From: CATOSP01 sp965197545
GTDB taxonomy: Bacteria; Chloroflexota; Dehalococcoidia; Lucifugimonadales; UBA3495
Length of the DNA: 64,000 nucleotides
Assembly: GCA_965197545.1 (NCBI GenBank)
Contig: CBDANJ010000006.1
Coordinates: 62,001-126,000, forward strand
Direction: 5' to 3'
Shown here: in pieces, positions 25,736 through 34,099 of the stretch
Layout: each line of letters begins with the position of its first letter
Numbering within the stretch: the stretch's first letter is position 1
Program-made: the position numbers and the translations under genes
The notes under the pieces: model-generated
Seen by the model: only the letters and a program-made list of their open reading frames with translations
Databases searched by the model: none
What the model was told of the DNA's origin: nothing

Positions 25736-26473
25736 TCATGCTTCGATGTATTCGAGCCCGGGGTCCCGCACTTGCTCCAGCTCGCGCAAACGCTGGATAC
25801 CTTTTCTGGTGTCGCTGGCAACCCTGGCGGGGTCCCACATGTCGACCCTGCGTTTGAAAAGCCAGTAAGTGAATTGCTTCATGGTGGAGAGGGAGTACTT
25901 GCGTTCGCGCCCCAGGTGTTGCAGACGGCGAAACTCGTTCAGGAGATTGGTCTTGGTGTCGCCGTACAAGTGGGCAAAGGCCTCTTCCACCAGGTCTTCA
26001 CTGTCGGCATAACAGCGGGCCAGGTGACGCTTCCGCACATCCTCCTCCACCGCGAGTTGCAGGGCCTCTTCGACGACGACACCATACCAGTAGTTCAGGT
26101 AGGCCGGGTACTTGCTGGAGCCCAGAAGTTCCTTGAACCGTTCCGGGTCGATTTCACCAGGCAATCTGCCTTCGAAGAGCAACCGCTCCCGGTCTTCCGG
26201 ACCAATAACAATCCACGGGACCGAAGAGCCCAGGTCATCGAATAGCCTCTCCGCCAACACCAGCCAATCGAAAGCTTCTCCCAAAATTAGATAGTCGTAG
26301 GTGCGGCCCCCGTAGATCTCTCGGGGCAGCGTCCAGAGGGCCATGGCTTCAAGAATCGCCTCATACCACGGAGCGCCGTCCCGCACCGCCTTCCTGAAGT
26401 GCAGAATTGCCTCGGGAACGCTCTCCGAGAGGTCCGTATGGAAGGGGTCTATGACCTCCGCTTTCGGGTCCAT
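25736..26473 (-). CDS. Protein of unknown function downstream of polX
   Basis: 245 residues, acidic, mostly helical, without membrane spans. Recognisable but unassigned segments are REIYGGRTYDYLILGEAFDWLVLAERL and KQFTYWLFKRRVDMWDPARVASDTRKGIQRL. Its ATG overlaps the polX stop codon by one base, which points to coupled translation with the repair polymerase. I know no family with certainty. It is likely cytoplasmic and conserved in relatives. Confidence 0.65.
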   Translation of the reverse strand: MDPKAEVIDPFHTDLSESVPEAILHFRKAVRDGAPWYEAILEAMALWTLPREIYGGRTYDYLILGEAFDWLVLAERLFDDLGSSVPWIVIGPEDRERLLFEGRLPGEIDPERFKELLGSSKYPAYLNYWYGVVVEEALQLAVEEDVRKRHLARCYADSEDLVEEAFAHLYGDTKTNLLNEFRRLQHLGRERKYSLSTMKQFTYWLFKRRVDMWDPARVASDTRKGIQRLRELEQVRDPGLEYIEA

Positions 26474-28254
26474 CAGGTGGCGTCCACCGGGGCCGCGCCG
26501 TCAAACACAGAGAGGCGGTGTGGTTTTGGTGTACGTATGAAGGAGAGGAACCGGTCGAGGGGGAGGGTGTTCAGGATGTTTCCTGGTCCGCACCAAGCGC
26601 GGCGGGCAACTGCGACCCCGAACCTGCGGTTTGCCAACTGGGTATGCCGGTGCGAGTCGGTACTGATTACCAGGGGCACTCCCAACTCACGGGCCCGGTA
26701 CGCATGAGTGTCCTTGAGGTCCAGCCGTTCCGGGGCGGAGTTTATTTCCAAGGCGGTGCCGGTATCCCGCGCTGCTTGCAGCACAGCCTCCAGATCGAAT
26801 TGGATGGGTGATCTTGAACCCAGCAGCCGGGTGGATAGATGGCCGATAATGGTAACCGACGGATGCTCCATGGCCTGGATGATTCGCCGGGTCATGGTCT
26901 GCTCATCCTGGCCCATAGCCGAATGCACCGAGGCCACCACAACATCGAGCTGGGCCAACAGGTCGTCGGGGTAGTCTAGCGTGCCGTCGGCGCGGATGTC
27001 CACCTCGGAACCGCAGAGCGCGGTAATCGGGTAGCGGCCATCCAGCGACCGCAAGATTCCCATTTGTTCGGCCAACCTGTCGTTGGAAAGCCCATTGGCG
27101 ATTCCCAGCCCGGAGGAATGATCGGTAAGGGCCATGTATTCATATCCCTGGGCCGCCGCCGCTTCAACCATGACCTCGATGGGATCGTTCCCGTCGCTCC
27201 AATTGCTGTGTAAGTGCAGGTCTCCGCGAAGGTGTTTCTCCTCCACCAGGTCAGGCAGGGACGCCGACAGCGCCGCGTCCAATTCCCAGACCCCCAACCG
27301 GAGTTCGGGTGGAATGTATGGCAGGCCCAGGCGGGCGTAGAAGGACTCTTCATCGTGGAAATACTCGACCCGGCCTGTGGCAACATCGGTGATCCCGTAT
27401 TCATTCAGGGACAGCCCCATGTGGTTGGCGAAATCGCGGAGGCGGAGGTTGTGCTGCTGGCTGCCGGTGAAATACTGGAGCATCGCGCCGAAGGATTCGG
27501 GTTCTCCGATCCTCAGGTCCACCTGGATTCCCGGCTCCACCACCACGCTGGTCTTCTTCGAGCCATTGACCAGCACCTCACGGACCTGGGGCAGACCGGC
27601 CAGCGCGGCGCCAACTTGCTCGTGATCTCCGGACGGCCCAACGAGGTCGATGTCCCCGATGGTCTCCTCCCACCGGCGCAGGCTGCCGGCGGGGTACAGG
27701 CCGCCCCCGATTTGGGGGCATTGGGCGTCGAGGGCTGCGGCGACCTCTTCGGCCACCTCCAAGGCCTGACCGATGGGCGTGCGCTGGTCCTTGGTCCTCA
27801 TGGCCTGGATGTGCCGGAGGAGAGAATCGGCAGCCTTCTTGCCCATCCTGGGGAGCGTGGCGACCCGGCCATCCACCACGGCCTGTTCGACCTGTTCAAC
27901 AGTGCTAACGCCCAATTCTTGGGCTAGGAGCATGGCGGTCTTGGGTCCTATTCCGGGGATGTCCATCAGGTCGAGGACGCCGTGGGGTGCAGAGGCCACC
28001 AATTTGTCGTAGGTGGAAACGTGTCCGGTGTCTAGCAATTCGCGAATCTTGTCGCTAATCGCCTTGCCGATTCCGGGGACCTTTTTGAGGTCCGTACCTT
28101 CGAGCACTGCGGATTCTAGGGGAAACGGAAGGTGTTCGATGGTGCGCGCGGCCCTCTGGTAAGCGCGAATCTTGAATATGGAGTCGCCCTGCATCTCCAG
28201 GAGGACTGCCATGTTCTCGAATAGACCGGCTATGTCATCGTTGCTTACGGGCAT
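26473..28254 (-). CDS. polX: DNA polymerase X with PHP exonuclease domain
   Basis: 593 residues, typical for bacterial PolX. The N-terminal part has the helix-hairpin-helix segments (LKKVPGIGKAISDKIREL, LMDIPGIGPKTAMLLAQELG) and the nucleotidyl-transferase core with GSLRRWEETIGDIDLV, where the metal-binding aspartates lie. The C-terminal PHP domain carries HLHSNWSDGNDPIEVMVEAA and ALTDHSSGL. The family fills short gaps in base-excision repair and has a Mn-dependent 3'-5' exonuclease. I chose the ATG at 28254. It lies 28 bases after hrcA and overlaps the next gene by one base. Confidence 0.93.
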   Translation of the reverse strand: MPVSNDDIAGLFENMAVLLEMQGDSIFKIRAYQRAARTIEHLPFPLESAVLEGTDLKKVPGIGKAISDKIRELLDTGHVSTYDKLVASAPHGVLDLMDIPGIGPKTAMLLAQELGVSTVEQVEQAVVDGRVATLPRMGKKAADSLLRHIQAMRTKDQRTPIGQALEVAEEVAAALDAQCPQIGGGLYPAGSLRRWEETIGDIDLVGPSGDHEQVGAALAGLPQVREVLVNGSKKTSVVVEPGIQVDLRIGEPESFGAMLQYFTGSQQHNLRLRDFANHMGLSLNEYGITDVATGRVEYFHDEESFYARLGLPYIPPELRLGVWELDAALSASLPDLVEEKHLRGDLHLHSNWSDGNDPIEVMVEAAAAQGYEYMALTDHSSGLGIANGLSNDRLAEQMGILRSLDGRYPITALCGSEVDIRADGTLDYPDDLLAQLDVVVASVHSAMGQDEQTMTRRIIQAMEHPSVTIIGHLSTRLLGSRSPIQFDLEAVLQAARDTGTALEINSAPERLDLKDTHAYRARELGVPLVISTDSHRHTQLANRRFGVAVARRAWCGPGNILNTLPLDRFLSFIRTPKPHRLSVFDGAAPVDAT

Positions 28255-28282
28255 TGTTCGGGCCTGGATACCGCTTTCGCCT

Positions 28283-29341
28283 TCACCGCGTGGACGAGGT
28301 GTGTTCGGTGATTTCCACACTTCCTTCGCCCTGGAGTTCTTCCACCAAGTGGCTCATCACGGACGACAGATAGGACGCGCCGCTGATCGCCTCGGGGTAT
28401 CCCATACGGGTGGGACCAACCACGCAGATGGTGCCCTGCAACTCGTCCAGGAGACCATACCGGCAGAGGATAACCCCAAAGGAGCGTAGAGCCTCGTTAC
28501 GGTTCTCCGCCCCAATGTATATGGCCACATCGTCTTCGCGAGGGGCTTCGGATATCAAGGTTTGCTGCAAAACGCGCTCTTCCAGCATCTCAACCAGTTC
28601 TCCGGCCCGGCCGCTTTGGGAAAACTCGGGTTGATCGAGCAGGCGGCGCAACCCGTCCATGTGGTGCTCTTGCAAGCTGCCGGTAGCCGCCTCACGCATC
28701 ATTGCGCCCGTGTCCCGCTTGACCCGCTCTTCCAAGGAAGTCAGTTCCAAGGGATTGGCCTCTATGTCGTGATAGCTGAGCCCTGCCAGGCTCTCGTTCA
28801 GCTTGTTCGCGGACCGGTCCAGTTCGTCCTGCCCCAAGCCTTCGTCCAGGGGAAGCAACCGGCGAAGCAGCCGGGCTTCCTGCAGGACCACGATCAACAA
28901 CCCCAGGAACTCCTTCAGGTAGACGAGCTGAATCTGCTTGAGCCGGGGAGACTGCGCCATGGGGATGGTTACGATACAGAGGTTTCCGGTGATCCTGGAA
29001 AGCGCCGAGGCGCACTGTTGGCACCAAGCGTCTGTGTCCGGCTCTGTGCGGTCGAAACCTGCGTGAATCTGGCGGCGGACTCCGGCCGGCAACTCCGGCA
29101 CCCTGCCCAAAGACTCCACGTAGTGGCGGTAACCCATATCGGAAGGTATGCCGCCCGACGACACGTGAGGCCGGGAGATATAGCCTTCCTCGGTCAACTG
29201 GGACATGGCATTCCGGACCGTAGCCGGGCTGACCTTGGACGACGAGAGACGGGCGATATCTTCCGAGGCCACCGGGCTGGCGGTCTGGACGTATTGATCG
29301 ACCAGTATCTTCAGAACGGACGTTGCTCTTTGCGACAGCAT
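28283..29341 (-). CDS. hrcA: Heat-shock repressor HrcA
   Basis: A 352-residue repressor of class I heat-shock genes. The N-terminal winged helix is clear (LSQRATSVLKILVDQYVQTASPVASEDIARLSS, then SPATVRNAMSQLTEEGYISRPHVSSGGIPSDMGYRHYVE). The C-terminal GAF-like part ends in the usual YGLLDELQGTICVVGPTRMGYPEAISGASYLSSVMSHLVEEL. The ATG at 29341 begins at the conserved core. I looked for a CIRCE operator (TTAGCACTC/GAGTGCTAA) upstream and saw none. No groE or dnaK genes are adjacent; polX follows in the same operon. Confidence 0.95.
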   Translation of the reverse strand: MLSQRATSVLKILVDQYVQTASPVASEDIARLSSSKVSPATVRNAMSQLTEEGYISRPHVSSGGIPSDMGYRHYVESLGRVPELPAGVRRQIHAGFDRTEPDTDAWCQQCASALSRITGNLCIVTIPMAQSPRLKQIQLVYLKEFLGLLIVVLQEARLLRRLLPLDEGLGQDELDRSANKLNESLAGLSYHDIEANPLELTSLEERVKRDTGAMMREAATGSLQEHHMDGLRRLLDQPEFSQSGRAGELVEMLEERVLQQTLISEAPREDDVAIYIGAENRNEALRSFGVILCRYGLLDELQGTICVVGPTRMGYPEAISGASYLSSVMSHLVEELQGEGSVEITEHTSSTR

Positions 29342-29415
29342 AGACCCACCATCGGACCGAGCTGATGCCCTCGCTCGTCTGGCATCAAGCCTGGACAAAA
29401 GCGATCTTACACTCG

Positions 29416-29445
29416 TTGACCCTAACTTCTACCCGTTATTATACT
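29416..29445 (+). promoter_or_regulatory. Candidate promoter for the metallo-hydrolase gene
   Basis: TTGACC (29416-29421), an 18-base spacer and TATACT (29440-29445) point rightward, giving a leader of about 175 bases before the ATG at 29627. A second TATAAT lies at 29448. The same AT-rich patch contains a leftward TATAAT that could serve hrcA, so the region probably holds divergent promoters. Confidence 0.5.
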
Positions 29446-29626
29446 ACTATAATAGTGAACCAATACCTGCAATACACGATAGCTGTAACGCTGAAACTAC
29501 ACGGAATTTACCTTCATCCCAGCTTTCCACCGCGAGGATGAAGGAGTCTGGCGCCCTCTCCGTGCAGGAAAGGGTGGGGCAAAGGGCGCGTGACACGAGC
29601 CAAGCATGGGTGGACGGGAGGAATGA

Positions 29627-30283
29627 ATGGACATCACTTGGCTGGGTAACGCTTGTTTTCGATTGGCGGCTGACGACGTTGTTGTCGTGACCGACCCTTT
29701 TCCTGAATCGGTGGGGTTGCGGCCCGACATGAGACCGGCAACTGTGGTCACAGTCAGCCACCGGGACCCCAACGGTAGCAATTGGAAGAATGTACCCGGC
29801 GATCCCAAGGTGTTCGCCGCTCCGGGGGAGTACGAATACAGAGGCATCGGGGTACGGGGGGTTATGACCCCTCTGCCTGCCGACACTTCCCAAGAGGACC
29901 GAAGCGTTGCCTTCGCAATCGAGATCGGCGGCGTGACCATTTGCCACATGGGGAGCGTCAAGTCCCCTCCCACGCCATCTCAGATTGACGAGCTATCCCC
30001 GGTGGACGTGCTGCTGATCCCCGCCGGCGGTGGAGCAACTATGGGGGTGGAGCAAGTGTTCCAGACCATGCAGGACCTGTCACCCAAAATCGTCATTCCC
30101 ATGGGAGACAACGTCCCCGCGGTAGCGGGAGAGGCCGCCGCGCAGCCCCAGGGAATGGAGGCGTTCGTGCGGAGGATGGGCCTGGACGACGTGAGCCCAC
30201 AGCCCAGGCTAGTAGTCACCAATTCAAATCTGCCCGCGGACATGCGCGTTGTGGTCCTGTCACCCAGGGCGCGCGCCACTTAG
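29627..30283 (+). CDS. Metallo-beta-lactamase-fold hydrolase, C-terminus altered by a MITE
   Basis: 218 residues with the fold of UPF0173-type metal-dependent hydrolases (MDITWLGNACFRL..., TDPFP, GGVTICHMGS, PVDVLLIPAGGG, SPKIVIPMGD). The central HxHxDH motif is not intact: the equivalent reads TVSHRDPNGSNW, so metal binding may be reduced or different. GGGAGGAA precedes the ATG. The stop codon TAG lies inside the MITE at 30279-30387; without the insertion the frame would run on for about 30 codons, so the present C-terminus is new. Confidence 0.7.
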   Translation: MDITWLGNACFRLAADDVVVVTDPFPESVGLRPDMRPATVVTVSHRDPNGSNWKNVPGDPKVFAAPGEYEYRGIGVRGVMTPLPADTSQEDRSVAFAIEIGGVTICHMGSVKSPPTPSQIDELSPVDVLLIPAGGGATMGVEQVFQTMQDLSPKIVIPMGDNVPAVAGEAAAQPQGMEAFVRRMGLDDVSPQPRLVVTNSNLPADMRVVVLSPRARAT

Positions 30284-30392
30284 AAGCTATCTCAAAACTG
30301 CACGAACGTGCTTGGGCAGAAGGGAAATCCCCCTTTTGCGAAAGGGGGAGACATTTGGGAAAGCCTCGTTTTGAGATAGATACTTAGCGCCA
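30274..30392. mobile_element. 109-bp MITE with 5-bp target duplication
   Basis: The element spans 30279-30387. The ends CTTAGAAGCTATCTCAAAAC and CTAAGTATCTATCTCAAAAC face inward, with CTATCTCAAAAC shared. CGCCA is repeated directly at 30274-30278 and 30388-30392. The interior is the palindrome-like AAATCCCCCTTTTGCGAAAG followed by GGGG, also found elsewhere in the window. It supplies the stop codon of the upstream gene. The same end sequences bound the 1.4-kb segment at 9836-11249. Confidence 0.82.
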
Positions 30393-30626
30393 GGTCTCCT
30401 AAGAGACAGTCAAAGGCGTGGAGTGGAAAGGCCAAATTCCGGACAGGCGACGGGAAACGTTCGCCCTGGCGACGGGCGTAAGAGCCCGACATGCCGCAAA
30501 GCGCAGTTTGAGGATAGGCGTTGAGTCAAAGCCTATCCTCAAACATGGGGCTCCGGATATAAAGGCCGGTGGCCGCGACCAGGACGGAATCAACCTCCCC
30601 GACGCTCTCCGGCCCGCTTCGGGGGG
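30393..30626. other. Intergenic region with a perfect 14-bp inverted repeat
   Basis: No supported gene; part of it is the likely former 3' end of the hydrolase frame. GTTTGAGGATAGGC (30506-30519) and its exact complement (30531-30544) flank an 11-base loop. No T run follows, so it is probably a repeat or a weak transcription barrier between the convergent genes. Confidence 0.5.
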
Positions 30627-30812
30627 TTAGCCGGGATTGTGCTTGTCGATCAGCGCGACCACTCGGGAGTCCAAGTCGCCCAACTCCACGCCGGCGTCGG
30701 CGCGGGCGACACCCAGATGGGCCGCTCTCTGGATCTCCTCCCAGTCCGGCTCAAGTTCCCATTCGTCCCGTAACTCTTCGAGTAATGCTTCTAAGGAGTC
30801 TCGATCGAACAT
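30627..30812 (-). CDS. Small acidic protein of unknown function
   Basis: 61 residues, helix-prone and acidic (SLEALLEELRDEWELEPDWEEIQRAAHLGV). A GGAGG lies about 15 bases before the ATG, farther than ideal. No family recognised. Composition and codon pattern look like a real gene rather than a shadow frame, but the call is uncertain. Confidence 0.4.
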   Translation of the reverse strand: MFDRDSLEALLEELRDEWELEPDWEEIQRAAHLGVARADAGVELGDLDSRVVALIDKHNPG

Positions 30813-31032
30813 GGCGGTGTTTCTGAACCTCCGTGATTGGGATGGGTTTTAGTCCGACTTACTGGCCTCGGTCCCCGTCTTCCCGGCAGGCTTGGAGAAG
30901 CGGCTGGCTCCTCCAACGTTGGGATGACATCACCATCTGAGGCGAGGAATAGTCTACTATCTTCCGAAGCTGAGGGCAAGTCTAAGACCAACTTTTGCGC
31001 CGACTCAGAATGGGGCATATCCGCGCCAAGTG

Positions 31033-31266
31033 TTAACGCTTAGTTATTGAATTGCTCCGGAGTTGTTGCTCAATTCGCCTTCTCTGGCCGAAATAGAATA
31101 GCATCAGGCCCAAGGGCATCGCCAATATCAATGCGGCGAGCGTCAATACGATTGTCCACGGGCCCACGCCAAACATGTGGTCGATGAGGTCCTTGATCCA
31201 GATCAGAAGGTCGGGACTGGCCGCATCCGCGTGGTGGCCCGCCACCGAAGCTAGAAATACCCACAT
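31033..31266 (-). CDS. Small membrane protein
   Basis: 77 residues. A signal-like start (VFLASVAGHHADAASP) is followed by an amphipathic segment and a strong membrane span (WTIVLTLAALILAMPLGLMLFYF) ending in a basic cluster QRRRIEQQL. It lies 13 bases downstream of the first MFS gene on the same strand and may belong to that unit. Function unknown. Confidence 0.5.
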   Translation of the reverse strand: MWVFLASVAGHHADAASPDLLIWIKDLIDHMFGVGPWTIVLTLAALILAMPLGLMLFYFGQRRRIEQQLRSNSITKR

Positions 31267-31279
31267 GGCAAACGTGCGG

Positions 31280-32581
31280 TCAGCCCGGCGCCGCGCCCGC
31301 GGAAGCCGCCGTTTGGTAGCGCACCGAGTACTTTCGCTCCTTAATTGTAAAGGCGGCGAAAGCGGCCGGGAACAGCAACGATCCTGCGATGGCGAAGGGC
31401 AGGGTGTAAGAACCTGTCACATCGTAGAGGATACCGGCCAGCAGAATGCTGGACGCTCCGCCTAGCTGGTGGAACAAGAACGAAATGCCGCCGATGGTCC
31501 CAAGTGCGCGCAAGCCGTAGATATCCGCGGTGAGTGTGGTGGTGGGAGGGTTGGTGGCGATCCAGGACGTGCCGGCCACCACCGCGAAAATCCAAAGCCC
31601 CACTTCTCCCGGCACCGTCAATAGGATTACGTAAGCCAGCCCCCTCGTGAAGTAGGTTGCCGCCAGCAAGTTCTTGGCGCTAAAACGGTCCGACAAGAAC
31701 CCGACGCTAACGCTGCCAATGGTGTTCATGAACATCATGACGCCGAAAATCAGAGCCGCTTTTGAGCCGGGGATGCCCTGATCGGCGGAGAAGGCGATGA
31801 AATGGAAGGAGATTATGGCGGTGGTGGTGCCACAGACCGTCAGGGCCCCGCTCAGTTGCCAGAAAGGCGGGGAATGGAGCGACTCGGACCACTTTTCGAC
31901 CTCAAGCGGCCCTTTCTTTCGGGCTTCGGTGTCGGCCTGGGCGCGCTCTGGAGGGTCGGGGGCACCGTCGGGTTGCAGCCCCATTTCCCCGGGGTCGTCG
32001 CGCAGGACAAGTAGTGCGAGAGGCGCGGCCAGGACCAGGATAATCAGCCCCATGGCCGCCCAGGCCCAACGCCAGTCCGCGGCTTGGATCAGGTAGACGG
32101 CGAAGGGCACCATGATAAGGCCGCCCAGGGAGACTCCGCCGGTGTTCAACCCCATCACGGTGGCGCGCCTGCGCCGGAACCACCTGGCCAAGAGCGCCCC
32201 GGTGTTCGTGGTGGATGCCCCGCTGAGAGCAATGGAAGAGACTAGGCCAAACATGAAGACCAGGAAGAAGAAGTGGAACGTGAAGCTCAGCAGCGCGGTG
32301 GTAACTCCGAGAACCACCAGGCTGATTCCGATGACCCTGCGGCCACCGAGGATGTCCAGCACGCGCCCCATGAACGGTTGGGATAGACCGCCCACCAGAA
32401 ACCCGACGAACCCAGCCGCCGAGATGGTGCTGCGGTTCCAGTCGAATTCCGCCTCCATGGGAAGGACGAACGCGCCGAAGCTAGTCCGCGCTCCGTTGCT
32501 CACGACAGAGACGAAGAAGATGGTGGCCAGGATGTACCAGCCGTGGAAGACCGTTTTAGGCTGAGCGCTGGGTTGAGTCAT
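31280..32581 (-). CDS. MFS transporter, monocarboxylate/oxalate-formate type, copy 1
   Basis: 433 residues, 12 membrane spans in two halves separated by a charged loop near residues 195-225. The MFS loop motif appears as GRVLDILGGRRVIG. The N-terminal FHGWYILATIFFVSVVSNGARTSFG pattern fits the carboxylate-type MFS group. It is closely similar to the next gene along its whole length, especially the C-terminus (LTADIYGLRALGTIGGISFLFHQLGG). It may import a carboxylic acid used by the neighbouring flavoprotein. Confidence 0.85.
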   Translation of the reverse strand: MTQPSAQPKTVFHGWYILATIFFVSVVSNGARTSFGAFVLPMEAEFDWNRSTISAAGFVGFLVGGLSQPFMGRVLDILGGRRVIGISLVVLGVTTALLSFTFHFFFLVFMFGLVSSIALSGASTTNTGALLARWFRRRRATVMGLNTGGVSLGGLIMVPFAVYLIQAADWRWAWAAMGLIILVLAAPLALLVLRDDPGEMGLQPDGAPDPPERAQADTEARKKGPLEVEKWSESLHSPPFWQLSGALTVCGTTTAIISFHFIAFSADQGIPGSKAALIFGVMMFMNTIGSVSVGFLSDRFSAKNLLAATYFTRGLAYVILLTVPGEVGLWIFAVVAGTSWIATNPPTTTLTADIYGLRALGTIGGISFLFHQLGGASSILLAGILYDVTGSYTLPFAIAGSLLFPAAFAAFTIKERKYSVRYQTAASAGAAPG

Positions 32582-32626
32582 GGCACATTGGCCATCCTAT
32601 GTCGAATGGGCAAACCGAGGCCCGGA

Positions 32627-33940
32627 TCAACCACCCGCTGGGGCAGCGGCCATCGCCGGAGCCTGGTACCGGACGGAGTATTTCTTCTCCTTGATGGTGG
32701 CGGACGCGATGGCGGCAGGGAAGAGGAGCGCGCCCGCGATGAAGAACGGGACTTGGTAGGAACCGTAGATGTCGTAAAGCACCCCCGCCAACAATACGCT
32801 GGCGGCCCCGCCCAGTTGGTGGAAGAGGAAGGATACACCGGCGACCGTCCCCAGCACCCGCAAGCCGTAGATGTCGGCGGTCAAGGATGTCGTAAGCGTG
32901 GGAGTCGCAAACCAGGAGAACCCCGCCACGACTGCGAACATCCACAGGGCGGCGTCTCCGGGCACGAAGAGAAGAAGCATGTACCCACAGCCCCGCAGGA
33001 AATACACCAGCCCCAGCAGGTTTTTCCGTCCAAACCTGTCCGATAGCATCCCTGACCCTACGGACCCGAATACATTCAACCCAAGCATCACGCCAAACAC
33101 GGTAGCCGCGGTGTTCGGTTCAACGCCGCGGTCCAGGGCAAAGGGAACAAAGTGGAATGAAAGCAAGAAGGTAGTTGCCCCGCAAACGAAGTAGGCGGCG
33201 GACATCTGCCAGATGGGCATGGAACGGAAGGACTGAGTCCACCTTTGGGCCTCCAAAGGCCCGGAGGGCCATTCCACGGGGACGCCCTGCGAGTCCGTAG
33301 GCGGCGCATCATCACCATCGGGCTGAAGCCCCATGTCTGCGGGATTTTCTTTGAGGAAGATGTACGCCACCGGGAAAGCCAGCAGCAGGATGGCCAACCC
33401 AAGCACAACCCAGGTCAGCCTCCAACTGGTGGCGTTTAGGAAGTACATGGCAAAGGGGACCAACAGCAGGCCGCCCATTGAAGCGCCCGCCGAGCTAATT
33501 CCCATAACCGTGGCGCGGCGGCGGCGGAACCACCTGGCCAGCAGCGCGCCGGCGTTGTTCAGGCCCGACGCACTGGAGGCAATGGAAGCCACTATCCCGA
33601 ACATGAAGACCAAGAAGAGAATGTGGAAGGTGAGGCTTAGTAGGGCAGTTGAGAGCCCGATAACGACGATTCCGCAGAGTATCACCCTGCGTCCACCCGT
33701 CATGTCGAACAGACGGCCCAGGAAAGGCTGTGAGAAGCCGTTGACCAGTGCGCCCATCACCCCGGCCAACGAGATAGTGGTGCGATTCCAGCCAAACTCG
33801 TCGCTCATGGGGACAATGAAATTCCCCATTGCGCTGCGGGCGCCGGTGGATACCAGAGCTACGAAGAACACCGCGGCGACGATGTACCAACCGTAGAAGA
33901 TACCCCGTTTTCCGCTGGATGATTGGTCCATTGTGCTCAA
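32627..33940 (-). CDS. MFS transporter, monocarboxylate/oxalate-formate type, copy 2
   Basis: 437 residues, 12 membrane spans. The paralogue of copy 1 in tandem, 45 bases apart, with the same landmarks (FYGWYIVAAVFFVALVSTGARS, GRLFDMTGGRRVI, TADIYGLRVLGTVAGVSFLFHQLGG, KEKKYSVRYQ). The linker loop between halves differs most, as expected if substrate or regulation diverged. Upstream on the same strand is the tricarballylate dehydrogenase-like gene. Confidence 0.85.
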   Translation of the reverse strand: MSTMDQSSSGKRGIFYGWYIVAAVFFVALVSTGARSAMGNFIVPMSDEFGWNRTTISLAGVMGALVNGFSQPFLGRLFDMTGGRRVILCGIVVIGLSTALLSLTFHILFLVFMFGIVASIASSASGLNNAGALLARWFRRRRATVMGISSAGASMGGLLLVPFAMYFLNATSWRLTWVVLGLAILLLAFPVAYIFLKENPADMGLQPDGDDAPPTDSQGVPVEWPSGPLEAQRWTQSFRSMPIWQMSAAYFVCGATTFLLSFHFVPFALDRGVEPNTAATVFGVMLGLNVFGSVGSGMLSDRFGRKNLLGLVYFLRGCGYMLLLFVPGDAALWMFAVVAGFSWFATPTLTTSLTADIYGLRVLGTVAGVSFLFHQLGGAASVLLAGVLYDIYGSYQVPFFIAGALLFPAAIASATIKEKKYSVRYQAPAMAAAPAGG

Positions 33941-34099
33941 GAACGCCTCATGGCTGCAGTCTCTGGGTGCCCGAATTTCCGGGAAGGTGCGCCGCGAATG
34001 CCGGTGTTGCTTTTGCCGCTATGCTAACATGTTCCCAAGTCACAGCACTAGTCAGGGGTAGACGCGGTTCGTAGCCAGTGGCCACTCGCGGCGCCTACT

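Noticed and set aside
29342..29470. CIRCE operator upstream of hrcA
   Set aside because: No TTAGCACTC-N9-GAGTGCTAA or close variant is present; only a lone CACTCG-like piece occurs.
30791..31018. 75-residue minus-strand frame overlapping the 61-residue gene
   Set aside because: Low-complexity Ser/Pro composition and no ribosome site.
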